A DNA stretch of 64,000 nt, taken from assembly GCA_010015675.1 (NCBI GenBank), contig ML977046.1, forward strand, positions 62,001 to 126,000. Direction: 5' to 3'. This DNA comes from Byssothecium circinans. Its lineage: Eukaryota > Ascomycota > Dothideomycetes > Pleosporales > Massarinaceae. The first letter of the stretch is position 1. Each line of letters opens with the position of its first letter. Under the pieces are notes generated by a model. The model was not told the DNA's origin and did not search any database. It was given only the letters and a program-made list of their open reading frames with translations. Position numbers and translations under genes: made by a program. This document shows positions 11,951-23,183 of this stretch, in pieces.

Positions 11951-12831
11951 TGATTTTTAGCGTTTTTGCTGGCGGTTTTTTTTTGTTGTGTTTGGGTAGA
12001 TGGGTTTGTTTGGGAGATGGTGCCGCTAGAGCGCGTGTGTAGATGGGTAAGGTGGTGAGGGTGTGGGGAAGAGAGGTAGTGTGTGATTGAATGCTCCTTG
12101 AGGCATGCTGGATGGTGATGCTATTGTATATCCCCATCACTATTTATATCAAAGTTGCGCGGAATAACAGTCCCATCGCCCTCCTCTGTTCAGTCGGCTC
12201 CTTTCCTGGCTTCCTGGCCCAAAAGCATATTCTCCAGGGGCTATCCATCGACCCATTTCACTGCCATGTTCGAACAAAACGCTCTCCCTCTCTTCACCAA
12301 ACATGATGCGACCCATAATAACCTCCTCATACTTCCCCTTCCTTCCTCACCTTAGCGTGCTGTCTGCGATCTCCTTCACTTCGCACCGGTACCTGTCGTA
12401 TCGATTGATGTGGATGGCGTAACAGCGGAATGCGAGTCTATTCGGAATTCGGAAGCGGGGAATAAAGTCCAGTCCTCGACTGTTGAACATGTGCTTTCAA
12501 GCCCGGCGAGGACGACAAGGGGACGGGCGAAGGACGTGTAGCGCTGGAGATAGGGCTGGATGGATGAGGGGTCGATGCTGATTCGGGTAATTGATGCGCT
12601 TGCGCTGCTTCTTCCAGCCGCGATTCTGGTTTGAGGATAGAACCCGAGGATGCGACTGTAGAGGGTCGGAGGTCGAGAAAGGATTCCGCCTTGTCGATGA
12701 GGATATCAGTAGGCGGAGAAGCTTTGCAGAAAGGCTGGAGTAATATATTGACACGAGCACGAATAGGATAGCAGTTAAAGGGGTCGGAGACAAGATCTAA
12801 TATGGAGATGATCAGCATAGGTGAAAAGAAC
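11951..12831. other. Convergent intergenic region
   Basis: It lies between two genes that end toward each other, so it should hold two 3' UTRs. Short frames such as 12438-12875 on the minus strand have no motifs and I leave them out. Confidence 0.45.
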
Positions 12832-14787
12832 TCAGCCAAAGTTGAAATCTTGACCAAACGGCATGCCCGCATCATCTGCTCCGTCCAGGTTCATAAACGT
12901 GTCGAATGTGAAGTCCGTTTCACCTGTCAGGTCGATAGGCTCCGGGGCCCTCATGGGTGGTGGTGGCTGGGCGGTCTTGTTCGGTTGCTCAGGGGGCGGT
13001 TCCAATCCATCGACAAGCTGCAGATTCTTGGGGACTGCGTTGCCGAATGCGTCGAGGCGACGGTCACAAGGAGTGCCGGCGAATTTGCCTTGACCTGTAG
13101 CGTCGCCTCGCGCATTCATCCAGATGCCGTTACCGCCTTCGCCTTTCTGGACGGCTGCCTTGAAGTAATCTTCGAAGAGGATGCTGGATTCGTACCAGCG
13201 GCCTTTGACTTCTGAGATGTCGATGGTGGCACCAACGCTTACGAGATCCCAGTAGGCTATAGTGCCCGTGTTGGGTATGAGGATGCGGTTCCGCCAATTG
13301 ATGTCCTCCCGCATTCGTACGGGTATCTGGTTGTTCGTGGGGGGCTGCGGAGGAGCGTTTGGGTTTGTTACAGGCAAAGTTTTGTAAGAGTAGACGTCCC
13401 CAGTGAAATTGACCTTAGCAGGAGACCCTGGCGCTACTTTTTCGGTGATCGTGGTAACGACCATGATGTCTGTGCCGAGGGCGAGTCGTAGCCGTACTGG
13501 TTCTCCATTCCAGATCTTCTCTCCACCCAGGTATATGCCGTTGTATTGTCGATACTCCATACCCCCAACTGCGTTGGACTTGATGCGCTCAAACAATGTG
13601 TATGTGATGTCGACTGCCTTTGCTGCCAGGATGGAAGCGTCGACATCGGGTATACCGTCGCCATAGCGGCCAGCCAGCAGATCAGCCCAAGGAGCGCTAT
13701 TGTAGGTCGTATGGGGATTCTGCTGGAGCCATGCATACGTGCACGATGGAGCTGACCAGGCGAGCCATGGCTTGATCTGATCCGTGACAAGCTCTTGAGC
13801 GGGAGAATCGAAGGGGTGCGAGAGGGGTTGCACGAGATATATGTGTGTCTTGTTGTCCTTGGTCCAACGGCGGGCCACGAGTCCCAAGCCCCAGGCAGCT
13901 TTGGTTGGCCTAAAGAACCACACCACCTCTCCAGTGCGCGCCATCCACTTGCCATATCGGGCGTCCATTCCTTGTTCTTCGTGGCGAATCGGGGGCAGGT
14001 CTGTGGGTACCTTTCGCTCTGGCGCCCTGATCTGTGTGCTTACGTTAGGGTTTGGGGTCGCGGGTTTGACGTTGGGGCTCTGGGCGGTGGGCGTGCCGGC
14101 GCTCTGTCGGCGGATAGGCATAGGCATAGGCATCTGCTGCACGGTTGGGCTGCGGCCCACGGGGGTATTTTCTTTCCTCATGAATGTCTCCGACTTGGGC
14201 TCTACTTTGAACGGTGGCGGTGGGGCAGTTTTCTCAGCCTCGAGCTGCAGAGGGGAGCATATTCGGCAGGTGCAGTTCTGGTAGTCGCTGGTTTCGTCGG
14301 TGGAGAGCCATAGCAGGTGTGGGAAGAACTCGATGGGGCTGCGGAAGCGCTTCTTCGGGCCTTTGGGGTATCCGTATAGGTAGGCATCTTGTCTGTCGCC
14401 GGGATTGCTCTTTCCTTTCGACTTGATGTGCTCGTAGAGGTGGTAGCCGTCGGGGAACTCGTGGAGGATGCATTGATTCCACTTGTCTTCGTGGGCCTTT
14501 CCGCCCACCTCGCGGAGCAGCATGCCACCTAGCTTCTTCCGCCATTCGATATGCTTGGGGTCGTCTTTCTCAATCTTGCGGTAGTAGTCGGATATGCCTT
14601 GCTTGTTCGGCCCGTTGTTGAGCTGCTCTTCGGTCGGCCCATTGCGTATGACGTTGCCTTTCTGGTTGACCACCGGCTGACCATCGGATTTGCAGGCGAA
14701 TATGGGGTAGAAGGCAGTGAGGGGCTGCGACAGGGACATGGCGGGTGGGGCGCGTGGTTGGAGAAGTTCAGGTGGTGGTGGAAGCAA
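12832..14787 (-). CDS. clr2: Clr2-like transcription-silencing protein
   Basis: Single exon, up to 651 residues from 14787; an internal ATG at 14739 (MSLSQPLTAFYPIF) is also a plausible start. The N-terminal third carries the Clr2 transcription-silencing region: QCILHEFPDGYHLYEHIK, LYGYPKGPKKRFRSPIEFFP, HLLWLSTDET and the cysteine pair CTCRIC. The C-terminal Clr2 domain follows a proline-rich linker at about 190-260 and includes the segment starting ARTGEVVWFFRPTKAAWGLG. In fission yeast Clr2 belongs to SHREC with Clr1, the deacetylase Clr3 and the ATPase Mit1, which removes nucleosome-free regions and deacetylates histone H3 in heterochromatin. A nuclear role in silencing is inferred by homology. 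The gene is divergent from a SNF2/PHD ATPase 436 bp away. The tail after residue 590 is acidic and Asp/Phe-rich. Confidence 0.88.
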   Translation of the reverse strand: MLPPPPELLQPRAPPAMSLSQPLTAFYPIFACKSDGQPVVNQKGNVIRNGPTEEQLNNGPNKQGISDYYRKIEKDDPKHIEWRKKLGGMLLREVGGKAHEDKWNQCILHEFPDGYHLYEHIKSKGKSNPGDRQDAYLYGYPKGPKKRFRSPIEFFPHLLWLSTDETSDYQNCTCRICSPLQLEAEKTAPPPPFKVEPKSETFMRKENTPVGRSPTVQQMPMPMPIRRQSAGTPTAQSPNVKPATPNPNVSTQIRAPERKVPTDLPPIRHEEQGMDARYGKWMARTGEVVWFFRPTKAAWGLGLVARRWTKDNKTHIYLVQPLSHPFDSPAQELVTDQIKPWLAWSAPSCTYAWLQQNPHTTYNSAPWADLLAGRYGDGIPDVDASILAAKAVDITYTLFERIKSNAVGGMEYRQYNGIYLGGEKIWNGEPVRLRLALGTDIMVVTTITEKVAPGSPAKVNFTGDVYSYKTLPVTNPNAPPQPPTNNQIPVRMREDINWRNRILIPNTGTIAYWDLVSVGATIDISEVKGRWYESSILFEDYFKAAVQKGEGGNGIWMNARGDATGQGKFAGTPCDRRLDAFGNAVPKNLQLVDGLEPPPEQPNKTAQPPPPMRAPEPIDLTGETDFTFDTFMNLDGADDAGMPFGQDFNFG

Positions 14788-15223
14788 TCAATTATCATTT
14801 ACCAGAGAGACTGAGAGTCGCGTCGGAGTTACGAGGCTTATCGATAAGCTTGTCGCCGACGCCGCGCGACCTCCGATCGCGACTTCTCACTTCTGAGCAG
14901 AAATTGGAAGCGACGCGTTCGTCACCAAGTCTCCGGGGTCATTTTGCAACCCTCCTCACCACAACGTGTATTTTGTTGTTCTATACACCTCCATCTCCGC
15001 CACTCCCTATACCATGGCTCGAAAGACCTAATTGCCGCGGTCACTCTCATCTTCACCCTCACCTTCACTCTCGATATGCCGCTACTCCTTGGTTTCATCC
15101 TCATCCTCACCCTCACCTCGATGTGAGGTATATAGATCGCCCGTTGCAATCCTGCCTCACCCGTTCCCTGCCCTGCTGTCTCTTACCATTCTCTTCCTAT
15201 AGTGCCGCACAAGAGACTCCACT
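14788..15223. promoter_or_regulatory. Bidirectional promoter of the Clr2-like and SNF2-like genes
   Basis: This 436-bp gap separates two divergent start codons, so it must carry both promoters. It is rich in CACCCTCACC-type pyrimidine runs on the + strand (about 15040-15120). A TATATAG lies near 15130, about 90 bp before the SNF2 start. I see no further defined sites. Confidence 0.6.
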
Positions 15224-18200
15224 ATGGACGAGCGACCTCGCTTCAAACTCGGCTCGCCCATCCCCAGTACACCGCCGAAGAAGCGCGGAGGAGCATATGA
15301 GAGTCTCCTTGCACTTTTTGGATCCATGAGCTCGGCGACATCGGCGACGAAAGCCCGGCGCGAATCGTCCCTTACTGAGGCAAAGCCAACACAGCCGGTG
15401 GACAAACCGACGGAAAGCAAACAGACAGTGCGTCTAGACAACCGACCGAACCGCGCTCCCTTAATTCGATCGCGGAGCCCTAGTGCAGAATCCTCTACCA
15501 CAAAATCATCTCTCGCTCACGAGGGTACCGACTCTGCCGCCGACAACACCAGCAGTGAGGAATCAGAGGAATCCAGCGAAGACGAACCCGCCGCGCCTGT
15601 CCGCCGGGCTCGTACACTACAGTCAAGACACCACCTGGGAGAGCTGAAGATGGAGGCCAGGAAGAAGGACCCCACTCCGCGCCGAAGTGCTCGCAACCGG
15701 CCATCCGACATATTAGCTTCTGATACGGTCGCGCCCACTCCTCCTCGAGCCGTGCCACGGCGCATACAACAGCCCCGGAGGCTCGGTACTGCGCGTGCCC
15801 GGCTACGTGACGATATCGCGCAGAAGACCAAGGCCAAAGCCAACAACTTTTTCGTCGCCAACCAGGACCGCTTCCTCCCGCTGCTCCCGGAACATAACTA
15901 TGTGTCCCGTCTTGTCTCAAAACAGCAGGTCGGCCCCATCGTGGAGTATGAGTCGCTCAAGCAGCAGCCTGAGGGTGTGACTGCAACCATGAAGCCTTAC
16001 CAGCTCGAAGGGTTGTCATTCCTGGTCCATCTGCACAACAACGGTTTCTCAGGCATTTTGGGAGACGAGATGGGTCTTGGAAAGACTCTCCAAACTTTAT
16101 CCCTCTTTCAATACCTGGAAGAGAAAGACCGAGAATCTGGCACAACGTCTGAGGAGCTACGGCCGTATCTTGTTGTGTGCCCACTGAGTGTGCTCAACTC
16201 CTGGTTCGTTTCCAATCACTCAAAAAACTGAATACATACTGATGCAAAGACAGGGTCAGCGAAGCACAGAAATGGGTACCCGAGCTAAAAGTGCTTCGCT
16301 ATCACGGCAACCCAAAAGAGCGGGACCGACTCAAGAGGGTTGCTCTAGGCCTTGAAGACCAGCGCGGTAACGAGACCACCCAGGCAAGGCAGCGGAAGGC
16401 ATCCAAGAAAGCCGGGGTAAAGGTCACCAAGCTGCCCACTGAAGAGACATCCAACTCGTTCAAGATTGTCGTAACCACATACGAAACGTTTCAGGCGGAG
16501 AAGGCTTGGTTTGGCCACTCTTTTATTTGGCGCTATGTTGTTCTAGACGAAGGCCACAAGATCAAGAGCAGCGCCACGCAAATCTCAACCTCGCTGAAGA
16601 ACGTATCTTCCGAATACCGTCTCATTCTCACCGGAACACCCCTCCAGAACAACCTCGTGGAAATGTGGGCTTTGCTAGCCTGGCTGTACCCGGACGTTTT
16701 CACCGAGAACACACAGTCCCTGTTCAAGGAGTCATTCGACCTCTCTCGGGGAAAGATCAATCGCAAGACCTTGGATGATGCCCGAAGCCTACTTGAGCTC
16801 ATCATGTTACGGCGTATGAAGGATAGCCCGAGCGTTAACTTGGGTCTGCCGGAGAAAGAGGAGGTTCTTCTTTTTACCCCTCTCACGCCCCTGCAACGGC
16901 TGTGGTATACTCGTCTGCTTACACGCATGGATGATACCGTGCTGGACGAACTCTTTGTGGATAGCAAGTCTAAAGAGAAGGCGGCTCTAGAAGAAGACAA
17001 GCATGATGAGCAACTCCAAGCGCGTCTCGAGCATCTGGAGGCCGGGGACGACGAGAAAGATGATCAGTGGGAGAAGACTGCCGAGATGATGCGACAAGCG
17101 ATCAAGAAGGAGCAAGAACAGCAGGCTGCTGGACCCTCCAAGTCCGCTTGGCAGAAACTCATGAACCTCGTGATGCAGCTGCGGAAATGCTGCTCGCACC
17201 CATATCTAATCCCAGGCGCCCGGCCAGAACCCTACGCCGTTGGCCAGCATGTCATTCGGGCGTCTGGCAAGTTCATCTTGCTCGAAAAGTTGTTGAGGAA
17301 CAGCATCTTCATGCAGGGTAAGAAGGTTCTCATCTTTTCTGGCTTCACCACGACTCTAGACTACTGCGAGGATCTTCTCTCGATTTTGAGCAATTTTGGG
17401 CAGGAGTTCAAGTACTTGCGCTTGGACGGTAGCTCTCAACGCGCTCGGCGTAACCTGGACATTCGCCTTTTCAACGATGCAAAGTCCGACTACAAGGTGA
17501 TGCTTCTGTCCACTCGTGCTGGTGGACTGGGTATAAATTTGACCACCGCTGAGGATATCGTATTCCTCGATGAGGACTGGAATCCGCAGATCACGCTACA
17601 GGCCGAAGCCCGCGCCCACCGCATTGGGCAGTCCAAGAAGGTCACCGTCTACAAGCTTTGTACTCAGGGTACAGTAGAGGAGCAAATGATGGGCCGCATT
17701 CGCAAGAAACTCTGTAAGTATTCCTGCGCGATACATGTCGTTTCTAGACGAAGCGTATTGACTCACATTTGCATGAGCTTTGCTGACTTGTAACAGATCT
17801 TTCGACAAAGATTACAGAATCCATGAAGAGCGTTCATGGAGACCAAGCGTCGGCCGGGCGGGCATCACTTGAAGAAGATGCGCCGGAGATGAGCACTAAT
17901 CAGCTTAAATCTTTGATTCGTCGTGGAGCTCAGACGCTTTCGCACCCCGACATTGATGTCACGGATATGCTCTCTTGGGATCTAGACAAGATGATGGAAA
18001 AGTGCCGTGACAAAGCAGCAGACCCACTGGTGAATCCAGATGTGACGGCCGCTGAGGTTGATGAGGAGAAATGGCTCTCGACCATGGAGCGTGTCGAGTG
18101 CGCAGTCCTAGATGGCAAGCGGTACCAGCGAAACCGTGGCAAGGTTGAGAAGGCTACCGATCACATCTTGCCAGAGTCGATCTCCCGACAAGATCGCCGC

Positions 18201-19343
18201 AAAGGGAAGAACACCACTGTCATGATAGACGGTTTCGCCATCAACAAGGAGTCCCTCCACTGCGGAGATTGGGAGGCCGTCCCCACTATGGCTGGAAAGG
18301 ATCCCCGCCTCGCAGATGTCAAGCGTGAAAAGCGCCGCGAGTTCCAGCATGAGGGCCACTGCCTTGGCTGTTTTGATGGTGCTGACTCTGGACACTTGAT
18401 TGGTTGCAAGAGCTGTCCTCGAGCCTATCATTTCGACTGTTTGGAGCCTGAGTTCCAAGAGAAGGTTAAGGGTTTTAATGGATTCTTCTGTTCACAGCAT
18501 GTCTGTTGCGAGTGTGGCAAAAACACTACGGATGCAGGGGGCTTGATATACCGTTGTCGTTGGTGCCCCCGCGCTTATTGCGAGGATTGTTTGGCGACAG
18601 CAGGCACTGAAGAGCTCGTCGGCGAGAATCTCCCAGAGTTCGATATGATGGGCGAAGGTAAGTGACGTGTACCGATAATCCTTGAGAAGAATTCCGCTAA
18701 CGTTCGTACAGGTACGTGACTTACACTGACAACCCCTTGAAGGAGCTTTACTAACTTCGATATAGGGCCTACAGCTACCGGCTTCTACATCAAATGTCCC
18801 GAGTGCGTCGGCGCGGTTGCAGAGGATGAGGAGCGACTGGAGTGGATGCGAGGCATGGAATTGAGCTACAATGAGCAGCATGATGAGTGGATTAAAATGA
18901 AAGAGGAAGAACAGCGTCAGATCGAGGAGATGCAAGACGCTGCAGCCGCTCAAGAGGTAGCCCGCCGCGAGAACAGCCTCAACGTCAACGGCAGTCGTAA
19001 GCTGCATCTACCTCAACAGCTGCTCGACGAGTTCAACTCTAAGCGTTCTATCCCTGTCATTGACCTTAGCTCTGACTTGGACGACGATTCAGGCGCGTCC
19101 CCCCCTGCGCTTACCGACAATTCCTTCGCCACACCCATCACGGGCGAATCCGGCTTTAGCACACCGCGCCGCATGCACGACCCCTACCGACCGCCAGGAT
19201 CTGGCAAGAAGCGTGCTGACGCTGGCTTTGGCGATACGGACGGATATCGTGCTAAGAAAAGGACTAAGGTTGAGCAACATGCGTATGCATGGCAGAAGGA
19301 GGACACGGCTGATCCGTACAATGGCTGGGCCTTCGGTAATTGA
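15224..19343 (+). CDS. SNF2-family chromatin-remodelling ATPase with PHD-type zinc fingers
   Basis: Exons 15224-16203, 16254-17713, 17797-18657 and 18766-19343 give 1292 residues. Residues 1-230 are a low-complexity basic/serine-rich tail. The ATPase follows: motif I DEMGLGKTLQT (281-291), motif II VVLDEGHKIKSS (425-428 DEGH), motif III LTGTPLQNN, then the helicase C lobe with LSTRAGGLGINL and ARAHRIGQ (about 795). A charged insertion at about 545-610 separates the lobes. Residues about 1002-1078 hold an extended PHD/C5HCH-type finger (CLGC, CKSCPRAYHFDC, CSQHVCCECG, CRWCPRAYCEDC), resembling the paired fingers of NSD proteins, and a last CPEC pair comes after the final intron. DEGH is used by ISWI- and LSH-type ATPases, but neither class carries this C-terminal finger; Mit1 of SHREC has an N-terminal one. 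It is a nuclear nucleosome remodeller, subfamily unresolved. The final intron is two abutting intron units. Confidence 0.9.
18658..18765 (+). other. Tandem pair of 54-nt introns with no exon between them
   Basis: The last intron of the SNF2-like gene consists of two complete introns set end to end. The first, 18658-18711, runs from GTAAGT through CTAAC to TACAG. The second, 18712-18765, runs from GTACGT through CTAAC to TATAG. Each is exactly 54 nt and they match at about 32 of 54 positions by hand count, including the branch site at the same offset. Removal of the whole 108 nt restores the frame (GEG then PTATGF). The layout suggests an intron duplicated in place, or a recursive splice site. 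Confidence 0.7.
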
Positions 19344-21425
19344 GTGGCGGACCTCAGCTCGTCTTCGCAGAGAACCAACCCCGGTTGCTCGTCTCCACGA
19401 TAAGAGAAAGACTATTGGGATCACGCAGACATGGCATCACACAGCCTTTTTTTTTTTTTTTGTAGTTTATATACCCCCCTTTGACGGTCTCCTTTGGGAC
19501 TGTGCCAATGGCATTAGCGGTCTCTTTTGGATTGTAGTACAGGCATGGCTGGATGGCGATGGCGATGGTGGAGAGCTAGATGGGGTCGTTGAAATGAATT
19601 CGTATTCGGACCTCGGGGTTCATGGCGCGACGTTGGTTTGTTCGACCGACTGGCTGATGGGTGTGCTTGAGTCTGCTAGGTTGAGATAGTATAGTCTCGA
19701 CGGGGCCGTTGTAGGTGTGGGGAATGTGGCTCTCTGCTTGAGCTGGACAAAACGATATAGGGAAGCGAAATGTGGTAGTGGGTTTAGTTGAGGATGAGAT
19801 GGGTTATGTATAATTGATAATGTGGATGTATGATGAGTTGTTTAGTGCCTGGGGATGTGCGTCTTGTACTGTTCACGCAGGGACTAGTATTATGTGGAGG
19901 TGTTTTTGGTAGACCTTTTTTACTTTGTTCGAGGATGGTGGCTTCTTGGGAGCGATATACTGTATATCCATGAGTCCGTTGATTTGTCGGTGAAGCTCGT
20001 CAAGGAAGTGAAATATCATATACCCAGCTTCCACGCTCCTAGCTTACAAAGGAAGAGATGGAATCTAGTACTGAGCGCATTTAAGCTACACTAATAACTA
20101 TGTCATCGTACCGTGGTGTCAAGATGTATAGACTAATGATGTCATAGTACAATGACAGCCTTAAAGATACTCTCGAGATCTAGATCTTAGAACAGTGTCA
20201 AGGAGATCGCAGACGGATATATGTTCTACCTAAAGGCTAAGAGTGAAGGAAAAAGATCAGTTAAAATATTCAGGAAAAATGCATGAAGGAAAATCCTTTA
20301 GAACTAAGATAGCGTTGAGCATCTTTTCTAAATAGTCATAGAGCATTGTATTGAGCGTGCTACAGCTCGGCAAAAGTTTGAGTTGTTGAGACGCACCTGG
20401 ATCCGCTTGTATGAACTGTTCTCCTCCACAGGGTTTTCTTGGTCGAACGATAGGGAAAGTTCGTTATGTTCTAAAGCTTATTATCGAAGTCGTTAGACAT
20501 ATTAGTTAATGATACGTTTAATAATCTATCATAGGTAATAGTTCTCTTCTAGCAAGAGCTACACTGAAAGCCCCACAGTACCGCGTGAGATTTGAACAGC
20601 TTCCAAAACGGTCAGTTTCAGGCTCTTCTCAGCAGGTGAATTTACGTAAGTATGCTGGGGAGAAGCGACAGTGATAGAATAATCGAAGTTTGCTACTGTT
20701 TCGTAGACTGACACTCTTTCTGTGTGCAGTGGCCAGCAAGCTGCTGGTTTTAGGATATCCTTGAGGTTGGAGAAACTGGTATGCCTATGAGCTCTATATG
20801 TTACACAGCGTCTTTGCACGTTGTATTTTTTGAGCGGGCCTTATGATAGTTTAGGTGATGGATTCAACACTGCAGGTAAGCAGCGTGATTGCGAAAGCAT
20901 CGACACTGCGGACACTGTCATGTTGAGACGCACCTGTGAAAAGAGAGATTGCGAGACTCCGACTAGTTTTTGTATCTGTACTTATTAGAGCTATTGAGAT
21001 TTAGGATTATAGAATTACATATCAACGTGCAGTGTGAAGGCTGTCGCAATAGGAAAAATCTTAATAGAAAACACGATGTTAAAGATTCCTCACGAATATG
21101 ATTAAAGGTTATATAATATGTAAGAGTTTATATTAAAGATTACACACTATAGTGTTTTCATTTCTCTAGTCTTCCCTTCTGCAAAAGGGTGCTATGGTTC
21201 ACTTGCAGTAAGCTAACCGCTCTTGTCCATTGCATCCAACCTTGCAACGTCGTACACAGAACGCATAACCTCGTATTCTGCCCCTCCATACTTTCCGAAT
21301 AATGATCATACCTAGGTAGACTCAGATACCCCTTCAATACCATTTTCACGTTTTATCCATGATTGTATAGAATACTCCTATCTTAGCTCTATCACACATT
21401 CACACCAGCGACCATCTCCATAAAC
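19344..21425. other. 2-kb intergenic region, AT-rich in its right half
   Basis: A T14 run at about 19446-19461 probably lies in the 3' UTR of the SNF2-like gene. From about 20,080 to 21,160 the sequence is AT-rich with no protein-like frame, like a decayed repeat, but I found no terminal repeats. The final 100 bases are the promoter of the monooxygenase gene. Confidence 0.5.
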
Positions 21426-23183
21426 ATGAACTCCACACCCCGTCCAGTAAACGGCCAATACGACGTCCTAATCATCGGTGCGGGTCTATCCGGAGTCTAC
21501 AGCCTCTACAAAATCCGCCAGCAGTTCCCCGACTGGCGCATCCGCCTCCTCGAAGCCGGCACCGACGTCGGTGGAGTATGGTACTGGAACCGATATCCCG
21601 GCTGCCAAATCGACACCGAGTCAGTATCCTACTCATTCTCCTTCGACAAGGAGCTGTTACAAGAATGGCAGTGGAAAGATACATTCGCTTTCCAACCCGA
21701 CACTCAACGCTACATCCGGCGCGTGGCCGAGAAGCACGACTTGTACCGAGACATGCAGTTCAGCACGCGGGTAAAATCCGCATGGTGGGACGATAGTTCG
21801 CATGCATGGACATTTGTGGATGAGAGGGGAGAGAAATATGTAACGAGATTCTTTGTGAGTTGTTTGGGCTTTTTGTCGAATCCGACACTGCCTGCGATAC
21901 CAGGCATCCAGGACTTCGCAGGCCAAGCATTCCATACATCGCGCTGGCCCAAGGACGTAGACATCCACCGAGATTCCAAGGACAAGCGTATCGGTATCAT
22001 CGGCACCGGAGCAACCGGTATCCAATGCACAACGGCCCTCTCCAAACTCGCCGACATCAAATCCCTCACCGTCTTCCAACGCACTGCAAACTGGGCCGCA
22101 CCACTACGCAACGAAACCCTCTCCCCCGAGCAAGCAGAAGAAATCAAAACCACCTACGATGACGTCTTCGCCCTCTGCGCCAAAACACCAGCGGGATTCT
22201 GCCACCAAGCCGACCTCCGAAACACCTTCGACGTAACGCCTTCCGAGCGCCTCGCCCTCTACGAGAAAACCTACTCCGAACCCGGTTTCTCAAAATGCTT
22301 TTCCCTCTTCAAAGACACGTACAGCAACCGCGCCGCCAACGACGTCTACACGGCATTCATCGCCTCGAAGATCCGCGAGCGCGTGCACGACCCCGACGTC
22401 GCTGAAAGCCTGATACCAAAAGATCACGGCTTCGGCTGGCGCCGCGTCCCCCTCGAGAGCGGATACTACGAAGCCTTCAACCAACCCCAAGTCCACCTCG
22501 TAGATCTGAGAAAGACGCCTATTGAGCGCATCACGAGGACTGGGATCCAGACTACAGACGGGACGGTCCATGAACTAGACGTTCTCATCTATGCGACAGG
22601 TTTCGACGCTATTACCGGCGCCTTCAACGCCATAGACTGGCACGCAAAAGATGGAAGGCCTTTAATAGCCCCCAGCCCCAGCCCTAGCTCCGGCATCGAC
22701 GACAAGGCCTCTCTCCAACCCATATGGCCCGACCACCGCCCCAGCACATTCTTAGGAATCCACATCCCCTCCCTCCCTAACACCTTCGTGGTGCTGGGCC
22801 CACACCAGCCCTTCGGCAACGCAACGCGCAGTATCGAGCGCACCGTCGGCGTCATCGCAGACTTGCTTGTCTTCTGCGCCGCGAGGGGCTACACGTACGT
22901 GGAGCCGAGGACGGAGGCGGTGGAGCGCTGGACGAGGCATGTTGTCGAGTGTAGTCGGGGGAGCTTGGCGGGGGAGGTGGATAGTTGGCAGAGTGGGGTT
23001 AATGGGAATGTAGAGGGGAAGACAAGGAGGGCGGTGGTGAGGTATGTGGGGAGTGGGCAGGAGTTTGAGAGGTGGTGTGAGGAGTGTAGGGAGGGGGAAT
23101 ATGGGGATTTGATCTTGAAGAAATCGGGGGAGGAGAGTGCGGGGAGGTCAAGGGGTTTAGGGAGGGGGGAGTCGAGGCTTTGA
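21426..23183 (+). CDS. Baeyer-Villiger-type flavin monooxygenase
   Basis: Single exon of 585 residues. The FAD-binding Rossmann motif is LIIGAGLSG (about 15-23), followed by GGVWYWNRYPGCQID, diagnostic of cyclohexanone-monooxygenase-type enzymes. The Baeyer-Villiger fingerprint FxGxxxHxxxWP is intact as FAGQAFHTSRWP (164-175). The NADPH-binding motif is IGIIGTGATG (about 189-198), and IYATGFDA near residue 395 is the ATG motif shared by flavin N- and BV-monooxygenases. It would insert oxygen beside a ketone using NADPH and O2, in the cytosol. Substrate unknown; such enzymes serve catabolism or secondary metabolism. No biosynthetic genes lie beside it here. The C-terminal 50 codons are very GAG/GGG-rich compared with the rest. 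It is intact. Confidence 0.92.
   Translation: MNSTPRPVNGQYDVLIIGAGLSGVYSLYKIRQQFPDWRIRLLEAGTDVGGVWYWNRYPGCQIDTESVSYSFSFDKELLQEWQWKDTFAFQPDTQRYIRRVAEKHDLYRDMQFSTRVKSAWWDDSSHAWTFVDERGEKYVTRFFVSCLGFLSNPTLPAIPGIQDFAGQAFHTSRWPKDVDIHRDSKDKRIGIIGTGATGIQCTTALSKLADIKSLTVFQRTANWAAPLRNETLSPEQAEEIKTTYDDVFALCAKTPAGFCHQADLRNTFDVTPSERLALYEKTYSEPGFSKCFSLFKDTYSNRAANDVYTAFIASKIRERVHDPDVAESLIPKDHGFGWRRVPLESGYYEAFNQPQVHLVDLRKTPIERITRTGIQTTDGTVHELDVLIYATGFDAITGAFNAIDWHAKDGRPLIAPSPSPSSGIDDKASLQPIWPDHRPSTFLGIHIPSLPNTFVVLGPHQPFGNATRSIERTVGVIADLLVFCAARGYTYVEPRTEAVERWTRHVVECSRGSLAGEVDSWQSGVNGNVEGKTRRAVVRYVGSGQEFERWCEECREGEYGDLILKKSGEESAGRSRGLGRGESRL

Noticed and set aside
13795..14313. 172-codon plus-strand frame inside the Clr2-like gene
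   Set aside because: Antisense shadow of a recognised gene.
20384..20936. 16-bp direct repeat (20384-20399 and 20921-20936)
   Set aside because: One such match is expected roughly by chance in 64 kb, and no longer similarity surrounds it.
21478..22162. Several plus- and minus-strand frames within the monooxygenase gene
   Set aside because: Shadows of the long intact flavoprotein frame.
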